Positions 37,190 through 45,403 of a DNA stretch of 64,000 bases are shown here, in pieces. The stretch spans positions 62,001 to 126,000 of the forward strand of contig NZ_JAQIPB010000013.1 of assembly GCF_028023875.1 (NCBI RefSeq), written 5' to 3'. Position 1 is the first letter of the stretch; the number at the start of each line of letters is the position of its first letter. This DNA is from Xenophilus arseniciresistens. Lineage in GTDB: Bacteria; Pseudomonadota; Gammaproteobacteria; Burkholderiales; Burkholderiaceae_C. Made by a program: the position numbers and the translations under genes. The notes beneath the pieces are model-generated. The model did not search any database, was not told where the DNA came from, and was given only the letters and a program-made list of their open reading frames with translations.

Positions 37190-38008
37190 ATGACCGCCTT
37201 CCACACCACCGAAGCGCCCTTCCGCTTTCGCCAGGGCACGGCGCCGCTGCTGATCTCCATGCCCCATGTGGGCACCCATGTGCCGCCCGCGCTGGCCGCG
37301 CGCTTCACGGCCGAGGCGCGCCAGGTGCCCGACACCGACTGGCACCTGGAGCGCCTGTACGACTTTGCCGACGAGCTGGGCGCCTCGGTGCTGGTGGCCA
37401 CGCATTCGCGCTACGTGATCGACCTGAACCGCCCGCCCGACGGCGCCAGCCTGTACCCGGGCCAGAGCGTCACGGGCCTGTGCCCGGTCGACACCTTCGA
37501 CGACACGCCCATTTATGCCGAGGCGGCCGACGTGCCCGGCGAGGCCGAGATCGCCGCACGCCGCGACGCCATCTGGCAGCCCTACCACGCGCAGCTGGCC
37601 CGGGAGCTGGCGCGCATCAAGGCCCACCACGGCATCGCCATGCTGTGGGACGCCCACTCCATCCGCTCGGTGCTGCCGCGCTTCTTCGAAGGCCGGCTGC
37701 CCGACCTGAACCTGGGCACCGGCCAGGGCGCCAGCTGCGACAGCGCGCTGGCCGAGCGCCTGCTGGGCATCGCGAAGGACGCGAGCGGCTACACGGCGGT
37801 GCTCAACGGCCGTTTCACGGGCGGCTACATCACGCGCCACCACGGCCGCCCGCAGGAAGGCCAGCACGCCGTGCAGCTGGAGATGACGCAAAGCAGCTAC
37901 ATGCAGGAAGCCCTGCCCTTCGACTACCTGCCCGGCGTGGCCGCGGGCGTGCAGCCGCACCTGCGGCGCATGCTCGAAGCCGTGCTGGACTTTGCACGCG
38001 GGCGCTGA
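37190..38008 (+). CDS. hutG: N-formylglutamate deformylase
   Basis: 272 residues, 18 bp after hutF. FGase-family motifs: LLISMPHVGTHVPP, DTDWHLERLYDFA, HSRYVIDLNR and MLWDAHSIRS. It releases formate and L-glutamate, completing histidine degradation. A GC-rich stem (GGGCGGC with GCCGCCC) follows the stop at about 38009-38032 but lacks a T-run. Confidence 0.96.
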   Translation: MTAFHTTEAPFRFRQGTAPLLISMPHVGTHVPPALAARFTAEARQVPDTDWHLERLYDFADELGASVLVATHSRYVIDLNRPPDGASLYPGQSVTGLCPVDTFDDTPIYAEAADVPGEAEIAARRDAIWQPYHAQLARELARIKAHHGIAMLWDAHSIRSVLPRFFEGRLPDLNLGTGQGASCDSALAERLLGIAKDASGYTAVLNGRFTGGYITRHHGRPQEGQHAVQLEMTQSSYMQEALPFDYLPGVAAGVQPHLRRMLEAVLDFARGR

Positions 38009-38219
38009 GGGCGGCGCCCTGCCGGGCCGCCCGGCGCGGTTGGGCCACGATTTGCATCGAAAGTTGTCAAATATTCCGCCTGTTTGACATTCCTGATGCT
38101 GTCAGCCAGCGGTCAGCCATTTGTGCACGGCAACAAAATGTGAGCATCTCACGCCCAACCGCCATGCGCACGCCGCCGCCCGCCCCTTCCGCCTCTGCTC
38201 CTCGCCGGGACGATTCCCC

Positions 38220-40583
38220 ATGCCGCGGCTGAACTCCCCCTGGCGGCTGAGCCTGCAATGGCTGCTGGTGGCCCTGCTGGTGCCCCTGGCCGCGCTGTGG
38301 CTGGACCAGAGCGCCGTCATGCGCCACCTGGACGGCGCGCTGCGCGACAGGCTGCTGCACGCCATGGCCGTGCCCCCCTCGGGCCAGGTGGCGCTGGTGG
38401 TGGTGGACCGCAAGAGCCTGGACGAACTGGGCCCCTGGCCCTGGAAGCACGCCGTGCACGCGCAACTGCTGCGGCAGCTGGCCCGGCACCAGCCGCGCGC
38501 CGTGGTGCTCGACCTGCCGCTGGACCAGCCTGCGCCCTGGATGGACGCGCCGCAGCCCCTGGCCGAGGCCATGGCCGGCCTGCCCGTGTACCTGGTGCGC
38601 CATGCCGTGCTGGCCGATCCGAAGGTGCGCAACGCCCAGAACGCCCAATGGCGCACGCACCCGCCTGCGCTGGTGCAGGCGGCCGCCGGCGTGGGCCACA
38701 TGCGGCTGGTGCGCGACCTCGATGCGGTGGCGCGCACCGTGTATGCCTACGAAGGGCCGCCCGGCGCTCCGCTGCCCTACGTCGGCCTGCTGCTGGCCGA
38801 TGCCGATGTGCGCCAGGCGCATGCGCGCTGGCGCCCGGCGCCCGGCGCGGACGCGGGTGCGCGTGGCTGGCTGCGCAAGGGGCCGATCGGCTTTCCGCCG
38901 GCCATCTCGGCGGGGCAGTTCCGCACGTTCTCGTACGTCGATGTGCTGCGGGGAAATGTGCCAGCCGGCGCCCTGGCGGGCCGGGACCTGATGGTGGGCC
39001 TGGGCCCCGACGCCGAACTGAGCGACCTGTGGCGGGCCTCCACCGTGGGGCCGCCCTGGCGAATGACGAAGGTGGAGCTGCATGCCAATGCCATCGAGGC
39101 CCTGCGCACGGGCCGCACGGTGCATGCGTTCATGGGCTGGTGCGCGGTGCTGTGGGTGGTGGTGCCCGTGCTGCTGGGGCTGCTGGGCTACCTGCGCTGG
39201 GAGCGGCACTCGGCCCTCGGCGGCGTGGCGATGGCGCTGCTGTGCATCGTGGGCAGCATCGCGTTGCTGGACCATGGCTACTGGGTGTCGCCCGTGGCGC
39301 CGGTGCTTGGGCTGATGCTGGGCTACGGCGTGTGCAGCTGGCGCCGCCAGTCCCTGGTGTTCGGCTATTTCAGGCGCACGCTGGCGCGGCTGGAGCATTT
39401 CGTGCGCGCGCAGGACGATCCGCCCCCCACGCGCCGCCGCATCCTGGACGCGGCCGAGGAATACACCGAAAAGCTGAGTGCGACCGTGGACCGGCTCGAG
39501 GCCGTGCAGGCCCTGTTCCGCCAGAGCCTGAGCGACCTGCCCGTGGCCGTGCTGCTGTGCGGGGAGGACGGCACGATCCACCATGCCAACCCGGCCGCGC
39601 GGCGCCTGCTGCACCTGCAGCGGCTGCGCGACGCGCAGGGCCGCACGGTGGCGCAGCGGCTGCCCATGCTGCTGGAGGCGATGCACGACCCGAAGGCCCC
39701 GCCGCTGCGCCAGGGCCACTGGGCCGACGTTCACCAGCGCATGGTCTATCACCACGCGGGCCAGGTCTTCCGCGTGCGCTGCGTGCCGCTGCAGCGGCGC
39801 GCCCGGGGCTGGGCCGTGGTGCTGGACGACCTGACCGCCGCCCGCCAGCTCGAGGCCGAGCGCGCGCAGTGGCTGCGCTTCCTCTCGCACGACCTGCGCA
39901 GCCCGCAGGCCAACATCCTGGGCCACGTGGCGCTGGCCGAGCGCAAGCACCCCGACGCGCCGGGCCGCGCCGAGCTGGCCTGCGCGGTGCGCCGCGAAGT
40001 GGCACGCACCCTGGCGCTGGCCGACGGCTTCATGGACCTGAGCCAGGCCGAGGCGGGCCATTTCTCGCAGGAGGAGGTGCTGATCGGCGCGGTGGCCGGC
40101 GACGCGGCGGACCAGGTCTGGGCCTATGCCGGCAGCCGGGGCGTGCAGGTGCAGTTGCAGGTCTGGAGCGATGGCGAGCTGTTCGTGCGCGGCAATGCCG
40201 AGCTGCTCAAGCGGGCCGTGGTCAACCTGCTGAACAACGCCATCCGCCACAGCCGCGAAAACGCCAGCGTGCTGCTGTGCGTGGGCGCGGGCGATGGTGA
40301 AGTGCTGCTGTGCGTGAGCGACGAAGGCGAGGGCATGGATGCCGAGCAGGTCTGCCGGCTGCTGCGCCGCGAGCCCGCAGCGCCGCCGCCGCCGCGCGGC
40401 GCCCCCGCCTCGCCAGCCAAGGCCGCGGCGCCGCTGCGCTCGCATGGCGTGGGGCTGGCCGTGGTGTGGGCCGTGGTGGAGCGCCACGGCGGCTGGATCG
40501 ATCTGTGGAGCATGCCGGGGCAGGGCAGCAGCTTCCTCATTGGGTTGCCGCAACTGGTGGTCGACGAAGGGCCGCTGAGCTGA
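38220..40583 (+). CDS. CHASE2-domain sensor histidine kinase, orphan
   Basis: 787 residues from ATG 38220. Signal anchor at the N-terminus, periplasmic CHASE2 domain (about 30-300, with VVVDRKSLDELGPWPW), three membrane helices (about 305-380), a PAS-like domain (about 440-530), HisKA with FLSHDLRSP (His 557) and HATPase_c with LLNNAIRHSREN, DEGEGM and SHGVGLAVV. A Pro/Ala-rich insert interrupts the ATP lid. It should autophosphorylate in response to an extracellular cue. No response regulator is adjacent. Confidence 0.92.
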   Translation: MPRLNSPWRLSLQWLLVALLVPLAALWLDQSAVMRHLDGALRDRLLHAMAVPPSGQVALVVVDRKSLDELGPWPWKHAVHAQLLRQLARHQPRAVVLDLPLDQPAPWMDAPQPLAEAMAGLPVYLVRHAVLADPKVRNAQNAQWRTHPPALVQAAAGVGHMRLVRDLDAVARTVYAYEGPPGAPLPYVGLLLADADVRQAHARWRPAPGADAGARGWLRKGPIGFPPAISAGQFRTFSYVDVLRGNVPAGALAGRDLMVGLGPDAELSDLWRASTVGPPWRMTKVELHANAIEALRTGRTVHAFMGWCAVLWVVVPVLLGLLGYLRWERHSALGGVAMALLCIVGSIALLDHGYWVSPVAPVLGLMLGYGVCSWRRQSLVFGYFRRTLARLEHFVRAQDDPPPTRRRILDAAEEYTEKLSATVDRLEAVQALFRQSLSDLPVAVLLCGEDGTIHHANPAARRLLHLQRLRDAQGRTVAQRLPMLLEAMHDPKAPPLRQGHWADVHQRMVYHHAGQVFRVRCVPLQRRARGWAVVLDDLTAARQLEAERAQWLRFLSHDLRSPQANILGHVALAERKHPDAPGRAELACAVRREVARTLALADGFMDLSQAEAGHFSQEEVLIGAVAGDAADQVWAYAGSRGVQVQLQVWSDGELFVRGNAELLKRAVVNLLNNAIRHSRENASVLLCVGAGDGEVLLCVSDEGEGMDAEQVCRLLRREPAAPPPPRGAPASPAKAAAPLRSHGVGLAVVWAVVERHGGWIDLWSMPGQGSSFLIGLPQLVVDEGPLS

Positions 40584-40676
40584 TCCGATTCGATCTGGAT
40601 TGCGCGCCCTCGCCCAGGGGGCCGCAGCCGCGGGCGCCTTTCGCCGAAACTCGTCGCTCCCTTCCCGGAGCAAGAC

Positions 40677-41657
40677 ATGGACAACAAGAACAACCACGCC
40701 CCCGGCCGCGCCGTGCAGGCCGCCTTCGTCGGTGTGGACTGGGGCACCAGCAGCTTTCGCGCCTGGCTCATGGCCGCCGACGGCCAGGTGCTGGCCCACA
40801 CGCGCAGCAGCGAAGGCATGCTGCATTGCGCGCAGGCCGGCTTTGCGCCGGTGCTGCAGGCGCATCTGGCGCAACTGCAGGCCCCGGCCGGGCTGCCGGT
40901 GCTGATGTGCGGCATGGTCGGCGCGCGCCAGGGCTGGCTGGAGGCGCCCTACCTGCACACGCCCACGCGGCTGGACGCGCTGCACCAGGGCGCCGTGCCC
41001 GTGCCTTTCGACTTTGCGGGCCATGAGCTGCGCATCCTGCCGGGCGTGGCCTGCACCGATGCCCGGCAGCCCGACGTGATGCGCGGCGAAGAGACGCAGC
41101 TGCTGGGCGCCATCGCGCCCGACTTCACGGGAAGCGTCTGCATTCCGGGCACGCACAGCAAGTGGGTCAGCCTGCAACACGGTGCGATCAGCGGCTTTGC
41201 CACCTGCATGACCGGCGAGCTGTTCGCGGTGCTCTCGCGCCACAGCATCCTGAGCCATGCGGTCGAGGCCACCGAGGCCGCCGAGGTGGCCGCAGCGGCG
41301 CAGGTGCCGGACGCGGCCTTCCTCGAAGGCGTGGCCAGCGCGCTGCGCGAGCCTGCGGCCCTGACGCAGCTGCTCTTTCGCCTGCGCGCAGCCCAACTGC
41401 TGGGCCACGAGCAGCGCGCCGACGGCGCTGCGCGGCTGTCGGGCCTGCTGATCGGCGCGGAACTCGCGGCCATGCGCGCGCGCCAGACGGCCGGGGATGG
41501 GCAGGGCGTGCAGCTGATCGCGGCCGGCCGCCTGGGCACGCTGTACCACGCGGCGCTCGAGGCCGCCGGCTTTGCGCCGACACTGCGCGATGCCGAAGAC
41601 GCCTCGCGCCAGGGCCTGGTGCAGGCCGCGCGGCGCCTGTGGCTGGCGCCGCGCTGA
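40677..41657 (+). CDS. dgoK: 2-dehydro-3-deoxygalactonokinase
   Basis: 326 residues from ATG 40677. DgoK opening GVDWGTSSFRAWLM (phosphate-binding DWGTS), MCGMVGARQGWLEAPY and PGTHSKWV are diagnostic. It phosphorylates 2-dehydro-3-deoxygalactonate for aldol cleavage in the De Ley-Doudoroff galactose pathway. Pairs with the aldolase gene 38 bp downstream; no dehydratase gene is present nearby. Confidence 0.94.
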   Translation: MDNKNNHAPGRAVQAAFVGVDWGTSSFRAWLMAADGQVLAHTRSSEGMLHCAQAGFAPVLQAHLAQLQAPAGLPVLMCGMVGARQGWLEAPYLHTPTRLDALHQGAVPVPFDFAGHELRILPGVACTDARQPDVMRGEETQLLGAIAPDFTGSVCIPGTHSKWVSLQHGAISGFATCMTGELFAVLSRHSILSHAVEATEAAEVAAAAQVPDAAFLEGVASALREPAALTQLLFRLRAAQLLGHEQRADGAARLSGLLIGAELAAMRARQTAGDGQGVQLIAAGRLGTLYHAALEAAGFAPTLRDAEDASRQGLVQAARRLWLAPR

Positions 41658-41695
41658 ATTCCCACCCAAGCTCCTCCAGACTTTCCCTGCCTCCC

Positions 41696-42352
41696 ATGAC
41701 CACCGCTTCCAGCCCCGACACGAGCCACCGCCTTCAGGCCGCCATGGCCGCCCTTCCCCTGGTCGCCATCCTGCGCGGCATCGCGCCCGACGAGGCGCAG
41801 GCCGTGGGCGAAGCCCTGGTGCAGGCGGGCTTTTCCATCATCGAGGTGCCGCTGAACTCGCCGCAGCCGCTGGACAGCATCGCGCGGCTGCGCCGGGCGC
41901 TGCCAGCGCAGGTGCTGGTGGGCGCGGGCACCGTGCTGCGCGTGGAGGACGTGCAGCGCGTGAAGGACGCGGGCGGCGAGATCATCGTCATGCCCCATGC
42001 CGACACCGAGGTGATCCGCGCGGCCAAGGCCGCGGGCCTGCTGTGCGTGCCCGGCGTGGCCACGCCCACCGAGGCCTTCGCGGCCGTGGCCGCGGGCGCC
42101 GACGCGGTCAAACTCTTTCCGGCCGAGCTGATCACGCCCGCCGTCGTCAAGGCCATGCGCGCGGTGCTGCCGCGCGAGCTGAAGCTGCTGCCCGTGGGCG
42201 GCATCACGCCCGACAACATGGCGCCCTTCGTGCGCGCGGGCGTCAGCGGCTTCGGCCTGGGCTCGGCGCTCTACAGCCCGGGTCAGTCGGCGCAGGCGGT
42301 GGCAGAGAACGCGCGCCGCTTCGTGCAGGCCTGGGGCGCGCTGTCGTCCTGA
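41696..42352 (+). CDS. dgoA: 2-dehydro-3-deoxy-6-phosphogalactonate aldolase
   Basis: 218 residues from ATG 41696. KDPG/KDPGal aldolase family: LVAILRGIAPDEA, VGAGTVL, FPAELITP with the Schiff-base Lys in DAVKLFPAE, and LPVGGITPDN. The pairing with dgoK makes the galactonate substrate the better call than KDPG. It yields pyruvate and glyceraldehyde 3-phosphate. Confidence 0.92.
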   Translation: MTTASSPDTSHRLQAAMAALPLVAILRGIAPDEAQAVGEALVQAGFSIIEVPLNSPQPLDSIARLRRALPAQVLVGAGTVLRVEDVQRVKDAGGEIIVMPHADTEVIRAAKAAGLLCVPGVATPTEAFAAVAAGADAVKLFPAELITPAVVKAMRAVLPRELKLLPVGGITPDNMAPFVRAGVSGFGLGSALYSPGQSAQAVAENARRFVQAWGALSS

Positions 42353-42371
42353 AGAAGAAAAACCGGCGCGC

Positions 42372-43568
42372 TCAGTGCGTGCCCAGCACCACGGGCACTT
42401 CGGTCGCGGGCGGTGTGTTGCGGCTGCGGCCCGCGCGCACCAGGCCGTCGATCATCACCATGCCCACGCCCGGGATGTCGCCCAGCTGCACGCTTTCGAG
42501 CAGCGTTTTGCCGGCCGTGTGCTGCGCGCGGTCCATGAACACGAAGTCGGCCGCGCGGCCCACTTCGACCAAACCGCAGTTCAGGTTGCGCATGCGCGCC
42601 GTGTTGCCGGTGGCAAAGCAGAACACGATCTCGGCCGGGATGTCGGCCATCGACGAGATCAGCGACACCATGCGCAGAATGCCCAGCGGCTGCACGCCCG
42701 AGCCGGCCGGCCCGTCGGTGCCCAGGATCACGCGGTGCGGGCACTTGAGTTCGATGGCCGCGCGCGCCGCGCCGATGGCCACGCGCTCATTGCCGTTGTG
42801 CACGATCTCGATGCCGCGCGTGCTTTGCTCGCACAGATCGCACACATGCCTGAGCGGCAGCGAGGTGTGGCCGCCGTTGATGTGGCCGATGATGTCGGCA
42901 TCGGCCTCCAGCACCGTGTCCTTGTCGATGTAGCCCGAGCCCGGCACCGAGGGGCCGCCCGTGTGGATGGTGCTCTGGATGCCGTACTTGCGCGCCCATG
43001 CCACCATCTCCTTGGCCTCGTAGCCGGCCTTCACCGTGCCCAGGCCCACTTCGCCCAGCAGGCCCACGCCGGCCTCGGCCAGCTCCTTGAAGTCGCTCTC
43101 GACCATGCCCTTTTCGATGACGGGCGCGCCGGCCAGCACCTTCACGCCGCCGGGGCGGAAGGCGTCAAAGGCACGCTGCGCCGTGATGGCCAGCGCCTTC
43201 AGGCCCACGATGTCCTTGGGCCGGCCCGGGTAGTGAACCTCGCCGGCCGAAATCATGGTGGTCACGCCGCCGTTCATGCTGGATTCGATCCAGTTGAGCT
43301 GGCTCTGGCGCGGCGTCCAGTCGCCGGCCACGGGGTGCACGTGGCTGTCGATCAGCCCCGGCGCGACGCACACGCCCCGGGCGTCGATCACGGTCTTCGC
43401 GCTTTCGGTGTCGCAGTCCTTGAACTTGCCCACGGCCGTGATCAGGCCGTCATCCACGACGATCGTGTCGGCGTCCAGGATCGGTTTGTCTATGTCGCCC
43501 GAGAGCAGCAGCCCTATGTTGCGGATGATGACCTTGCCCGACTTCGCGCCGGCTGCGGCTTCTGCCAT
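42372..43568 (-). CDS. Enamidase-like amidohydrolase
   Basis: 398 residues from ATG 43568, inside the end of the TetR gene (55-bp overlap). Amidohydrolase motifs: APGLIDSHVHPVAGDW, GHINGGHTSLP, IVHNGNERVAIG and GTDGPAGSG. The arrangement resembles Eubacterium barkeri enamidase, which hydrolyses 1,4,5,6-tetrahydro-6-oxonicotinate to 2-formylglutarate and ammonia. The call rests partly on context: a 6-hydroxynicotinate-reductase-like gene and NicA/NicB genes lie in the same locus. Confidence 0.7.
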   Translation of the reverse strand: MAEAAAGAKSGKVIIRNIGLLLSGDIDKPILDADTIVVDDGLITAVGKFKDCDTESAKTVIDARGVCVAPGLIDSHVHPVAGDWTPRQSQLNWIESSMNGGVTTMISAGEVHYPGRPKDIVGLKALAITAQRAFDAFRPGGVKVLAGAPVIEKGMVESDFKELAEAGVGLLGEVGLGTVKAGYEAKEMVAWARKYGIQSTIHTGGPSVPGSGYIDKDTVLEADADIIGHINGGHTSLPLRHVCDLCEQSTRGIEIVHNGNERVAIGAARAAIELKCPHRVILGTDGPAGSGVQPLGILRMVSLISSMADIPAEIVFCFATGNTARMRNLNCGLVEVGRAADFVFMDRAQHTAGKTLLESVQLGDIPGVGMVMIDGLVRAGRSRNTPPATEVPVVLGTH

Positions 43569-44284
43569 TTCGATTCCTCGTGAGGGGTGGGGAGGGAAAT
43601 CTCGTTGTTGTTCTTTTCGTCCAGTCGCACCGTGCGCAGCACCGTCTCGGTGACGAAGGCTTCCCAATGCGCCACGGCCTCGGCCGATTCCAGCGACTCG
43701 CCCAGGAAGCTGGTGAGCGTGTAGCGGTTGGACATGTAGAAGTAGCCCGTGGCTGCGATCAGCAGGTACAGGTCGCGCGCGGCGACGCCCTGGCGGAACA
43801 GCCCCTGCGCGGCGCCGCTGGCCAGGATCTGCTCGATGATGGCCACGGCGCGCGAGGAGTATTCGCGCGCCCGCAGCGACTTGGTGATGTGCCGGCCCTT
43901 GTGCAGGTTCTCGGTGTTGAGCAGCGTGATGAAGTCGGGGTTGGCGCGGTAGTAGCCCAGCACGAAGCGGATCACCTCGGTCAGCGCCTGCACGGGCTGC
44001 GCCATGTCCAGCGCGATGGCGGCCTCGGCCTCGTCCATGCGCTGGTAGATGCCCTCCAGCACCGCGACGAACAGCCCTTCCTTGCTGCCGAAGTAGTAGT
44101 AGATCATCCGGTCATAGGACTTGGCGGCCTTGGAGATCTTCTCGACGCTGCCGCCGTCATAACCGTACTTGGCGAACACCCGGGTGGCCGCGCGCAGGAT
44201 GGCGTCCTTCGAGGCCTGCGCCTGGGCCTCGCGCACGCCCGTCTTGCGCTGGGGGCGGGCGGTTGCGGTCTTGCGCGTGGCCAT
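43514..44284 (-). CDS. TetR-family regulator of the nicotinate-type locus
   Basis: 256 residues from ATG 44284. The N-terminal helix-turn-helix is clear: DAILRAATRVFAKYGYDGGS, then SKAAKSYDRMIYYYFGSKEG. A C-terminal ligand domain spans about 85-225, followed by a short basic tail that overlaps the enamidase-like gene. It lies between that gene and the ferredoxin reductase gene, so it likely controls the divergent promoters at 45082-45403, where inverted repeats suited to TetR dimers occur. Confidence 0.88.
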   Translation of the reverse strand: MATRKTATARPQRKTGVREAQAQASKDAILRAATRVFAKYGYDGGSVEKISKAAKSYDRMIYYYFGSKEGLFVAVLEGIYQRMDEAEAAIALDMAQPVQALTEVIRFVLGYYRANPDFITLLNTENLHKGRHITKSLRAREYSSRAVAIIEQILASGAAQGLFRQGVAARDLYLLIAATGYFYMSNRYTLTSFLGESLESAEAVAHWEAFVTETVLRTVRLDEKNNNEISLPTPHEESKWQKPQPARSRARSSSAT

Positions 44285-44307
44285 TCGGGTTCAGGCCTTG
44301 GCCGAGA

Positions 44308-45081
44308 TTACTTCTCGACGAAGGCGCGTTCCACGACGAAATCGCCGGGAACCGTGGTGTTTCCTTCCTCGAAGTCGCGCTTCTCGAGGATTTCCTTCAG
44401 GTCGGCCAGCAGCGCCGGGCTGCCGCACATCATGGCGCGGTCTTCCAGCGGGCTGATCGGGGGCAGGCCCAGGTCGTCGGTGAGCTTGTTGCTCTTGATC
44501 AGGTCGGTGATGCGGCCCTGGTTGCGGAAGGGCTCGCGCGTGACGGTGGGGTAGTACAGCAGCTGCTTGCTCACCATCTCGCCCAGGAACTCGTGCTTGG
44601 GCAGCTCCTGCGTGATGTAGTCGTGGTAGGCCAGCTCGGCCACTTCGCGCACGCCGTGCACCAGGATCACCTGCTCGTACTTCTCATAAGTCTCGGGGTC
44701 GCGGATCGTGCTCATGAACGGTGCCAGGCCCGTGCCTGTGCCGAACAGGTACAGGCGCTTGCCCGGCAGCGTGTAGTCGATCAGCAGCGTGCCCGTGGGC
44801 TTGCGGCCCACCACGATGGTGTCGCCCACCTTGATGTGCTGCAGGTGTGAAGTCAGCGGGCCGTTCTCGACCTTGATCGACAGGAACTCCAGCTCTTCCT
44901 CGTAATTGGCGCTGGCGATGCTGTAGGCGCGCAGCAGCGGCTTGCCATTGATCTTGAGGCCGATCATGGTGAAGTGGCCGTTGGAAAAGCGCAGCGCGGC
45001 GTCGCGCGTGGTCTTGAAACTGAACAGACGGTCGGTCCAGTGGTGGACGGACAGAACGCGTTCTTCGTTGAAAGCACTCAT
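44308..45081 (-). CDS. fpr: Ferredoxin--NADP reductase
   Basis: 257 residues from ATG 45081. FAD motif LLRAYSIAS (RxYS), NADP motifs GTGTGLAPF and MMCGSPALLADLKEIL, and the C-terminal GDFVVERAFVEK typical of bacterial subclass I Fpr. It moves electrons between NADPH and ferredoxin or flavodoxin. Placed back to back with a [4Fe-4S] ring-reductase-like gene, it probably supplies low-potential electrons for that step. Confidence 0.93.
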   Translation of the reverse strand: MSAFNEERVLSVHHWTDRLFSFKTTRDAALRFSNGHFTMIGLKINGKPLLRAYSIASANYEEELEFLSIKVENGPLTSHLQHIKVGDTIVVGRKPTGTLLIDYTLPGKRLYLFGTGTGLAPFMSTIRDPETYEKYEQVILVHGVREVAELAYHDYITQELPKHEFLGEMVSKQLLYYPTVTREPFRNQGRITDLIKSNKLTDDLGLPPISPLEDRAMMCGSPALLADLKEILEKRDFEEGNTTVPGDFVVERAFVEK

Positions 45082-45403
45082 GGCAAGGCTTGAAGTGAAA
45101 AAGTGGAAATCGACAGACGCAAGGCTTGCAAACGAGGCTGGCGGCGTCAGGCCGGAGGCGCCCAATTGTCGGGCATCGCGCACCAGGCCGGTGACCAGCC
45201 CCCTGCGAAACCATGAGTGCCTTCTAAGGAAAACACCCATGCAAGCTTCGCGCCGGACCGTTAAATTTCCAATTCATGTAGCAAACACCACATGAAAGTG
45301 GAGTGGATGCTACACAAAGGGCGCCGGCGTCACAAGCACGAGACAAACCCGCATGCGGGCATGCTTGTTGCAAACCGGGCCCTTGCATCAACGGAACGCC
45401 ACG
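45082..45403. promoter_or_regulatory. Divergent promoter region with nested inverted repeats
   Basis: This 322-bp region separates the fpr-TetR-amidohydrolase strand from the reductase operon. Three inverted repeats are visible: TTCATGT-N10-ACATGAA (45273-45296), TGTAGCA-N24-TGCTACA (45277-45314) and ACAAGCA-N23-TGCTTGT (45332-45368). The first is about the size of a TetR operator. The central stretch is less GC-rich than the genes. No protein gene is apparent. Confidence 0.6.

Noticed and set aside
38067-41669. 1200-codon minus-strand frame opposite the histidine kinase and dgoK
   Set aside because: Antisense artefact of high third-position GC; its product is low-complexity His/Gln/Arg/Ala-rich and the plus strand has unmistakable kinase genes.
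42372-43568. Dihydroorotase or hydantoinase assignment for the amidohydrolase
   Set aside because: The metal motif is DSHVHP without the carboxylated-Lys context I would expect, and the neighbours indicate pyridine rather than pyrimidine metabolism.
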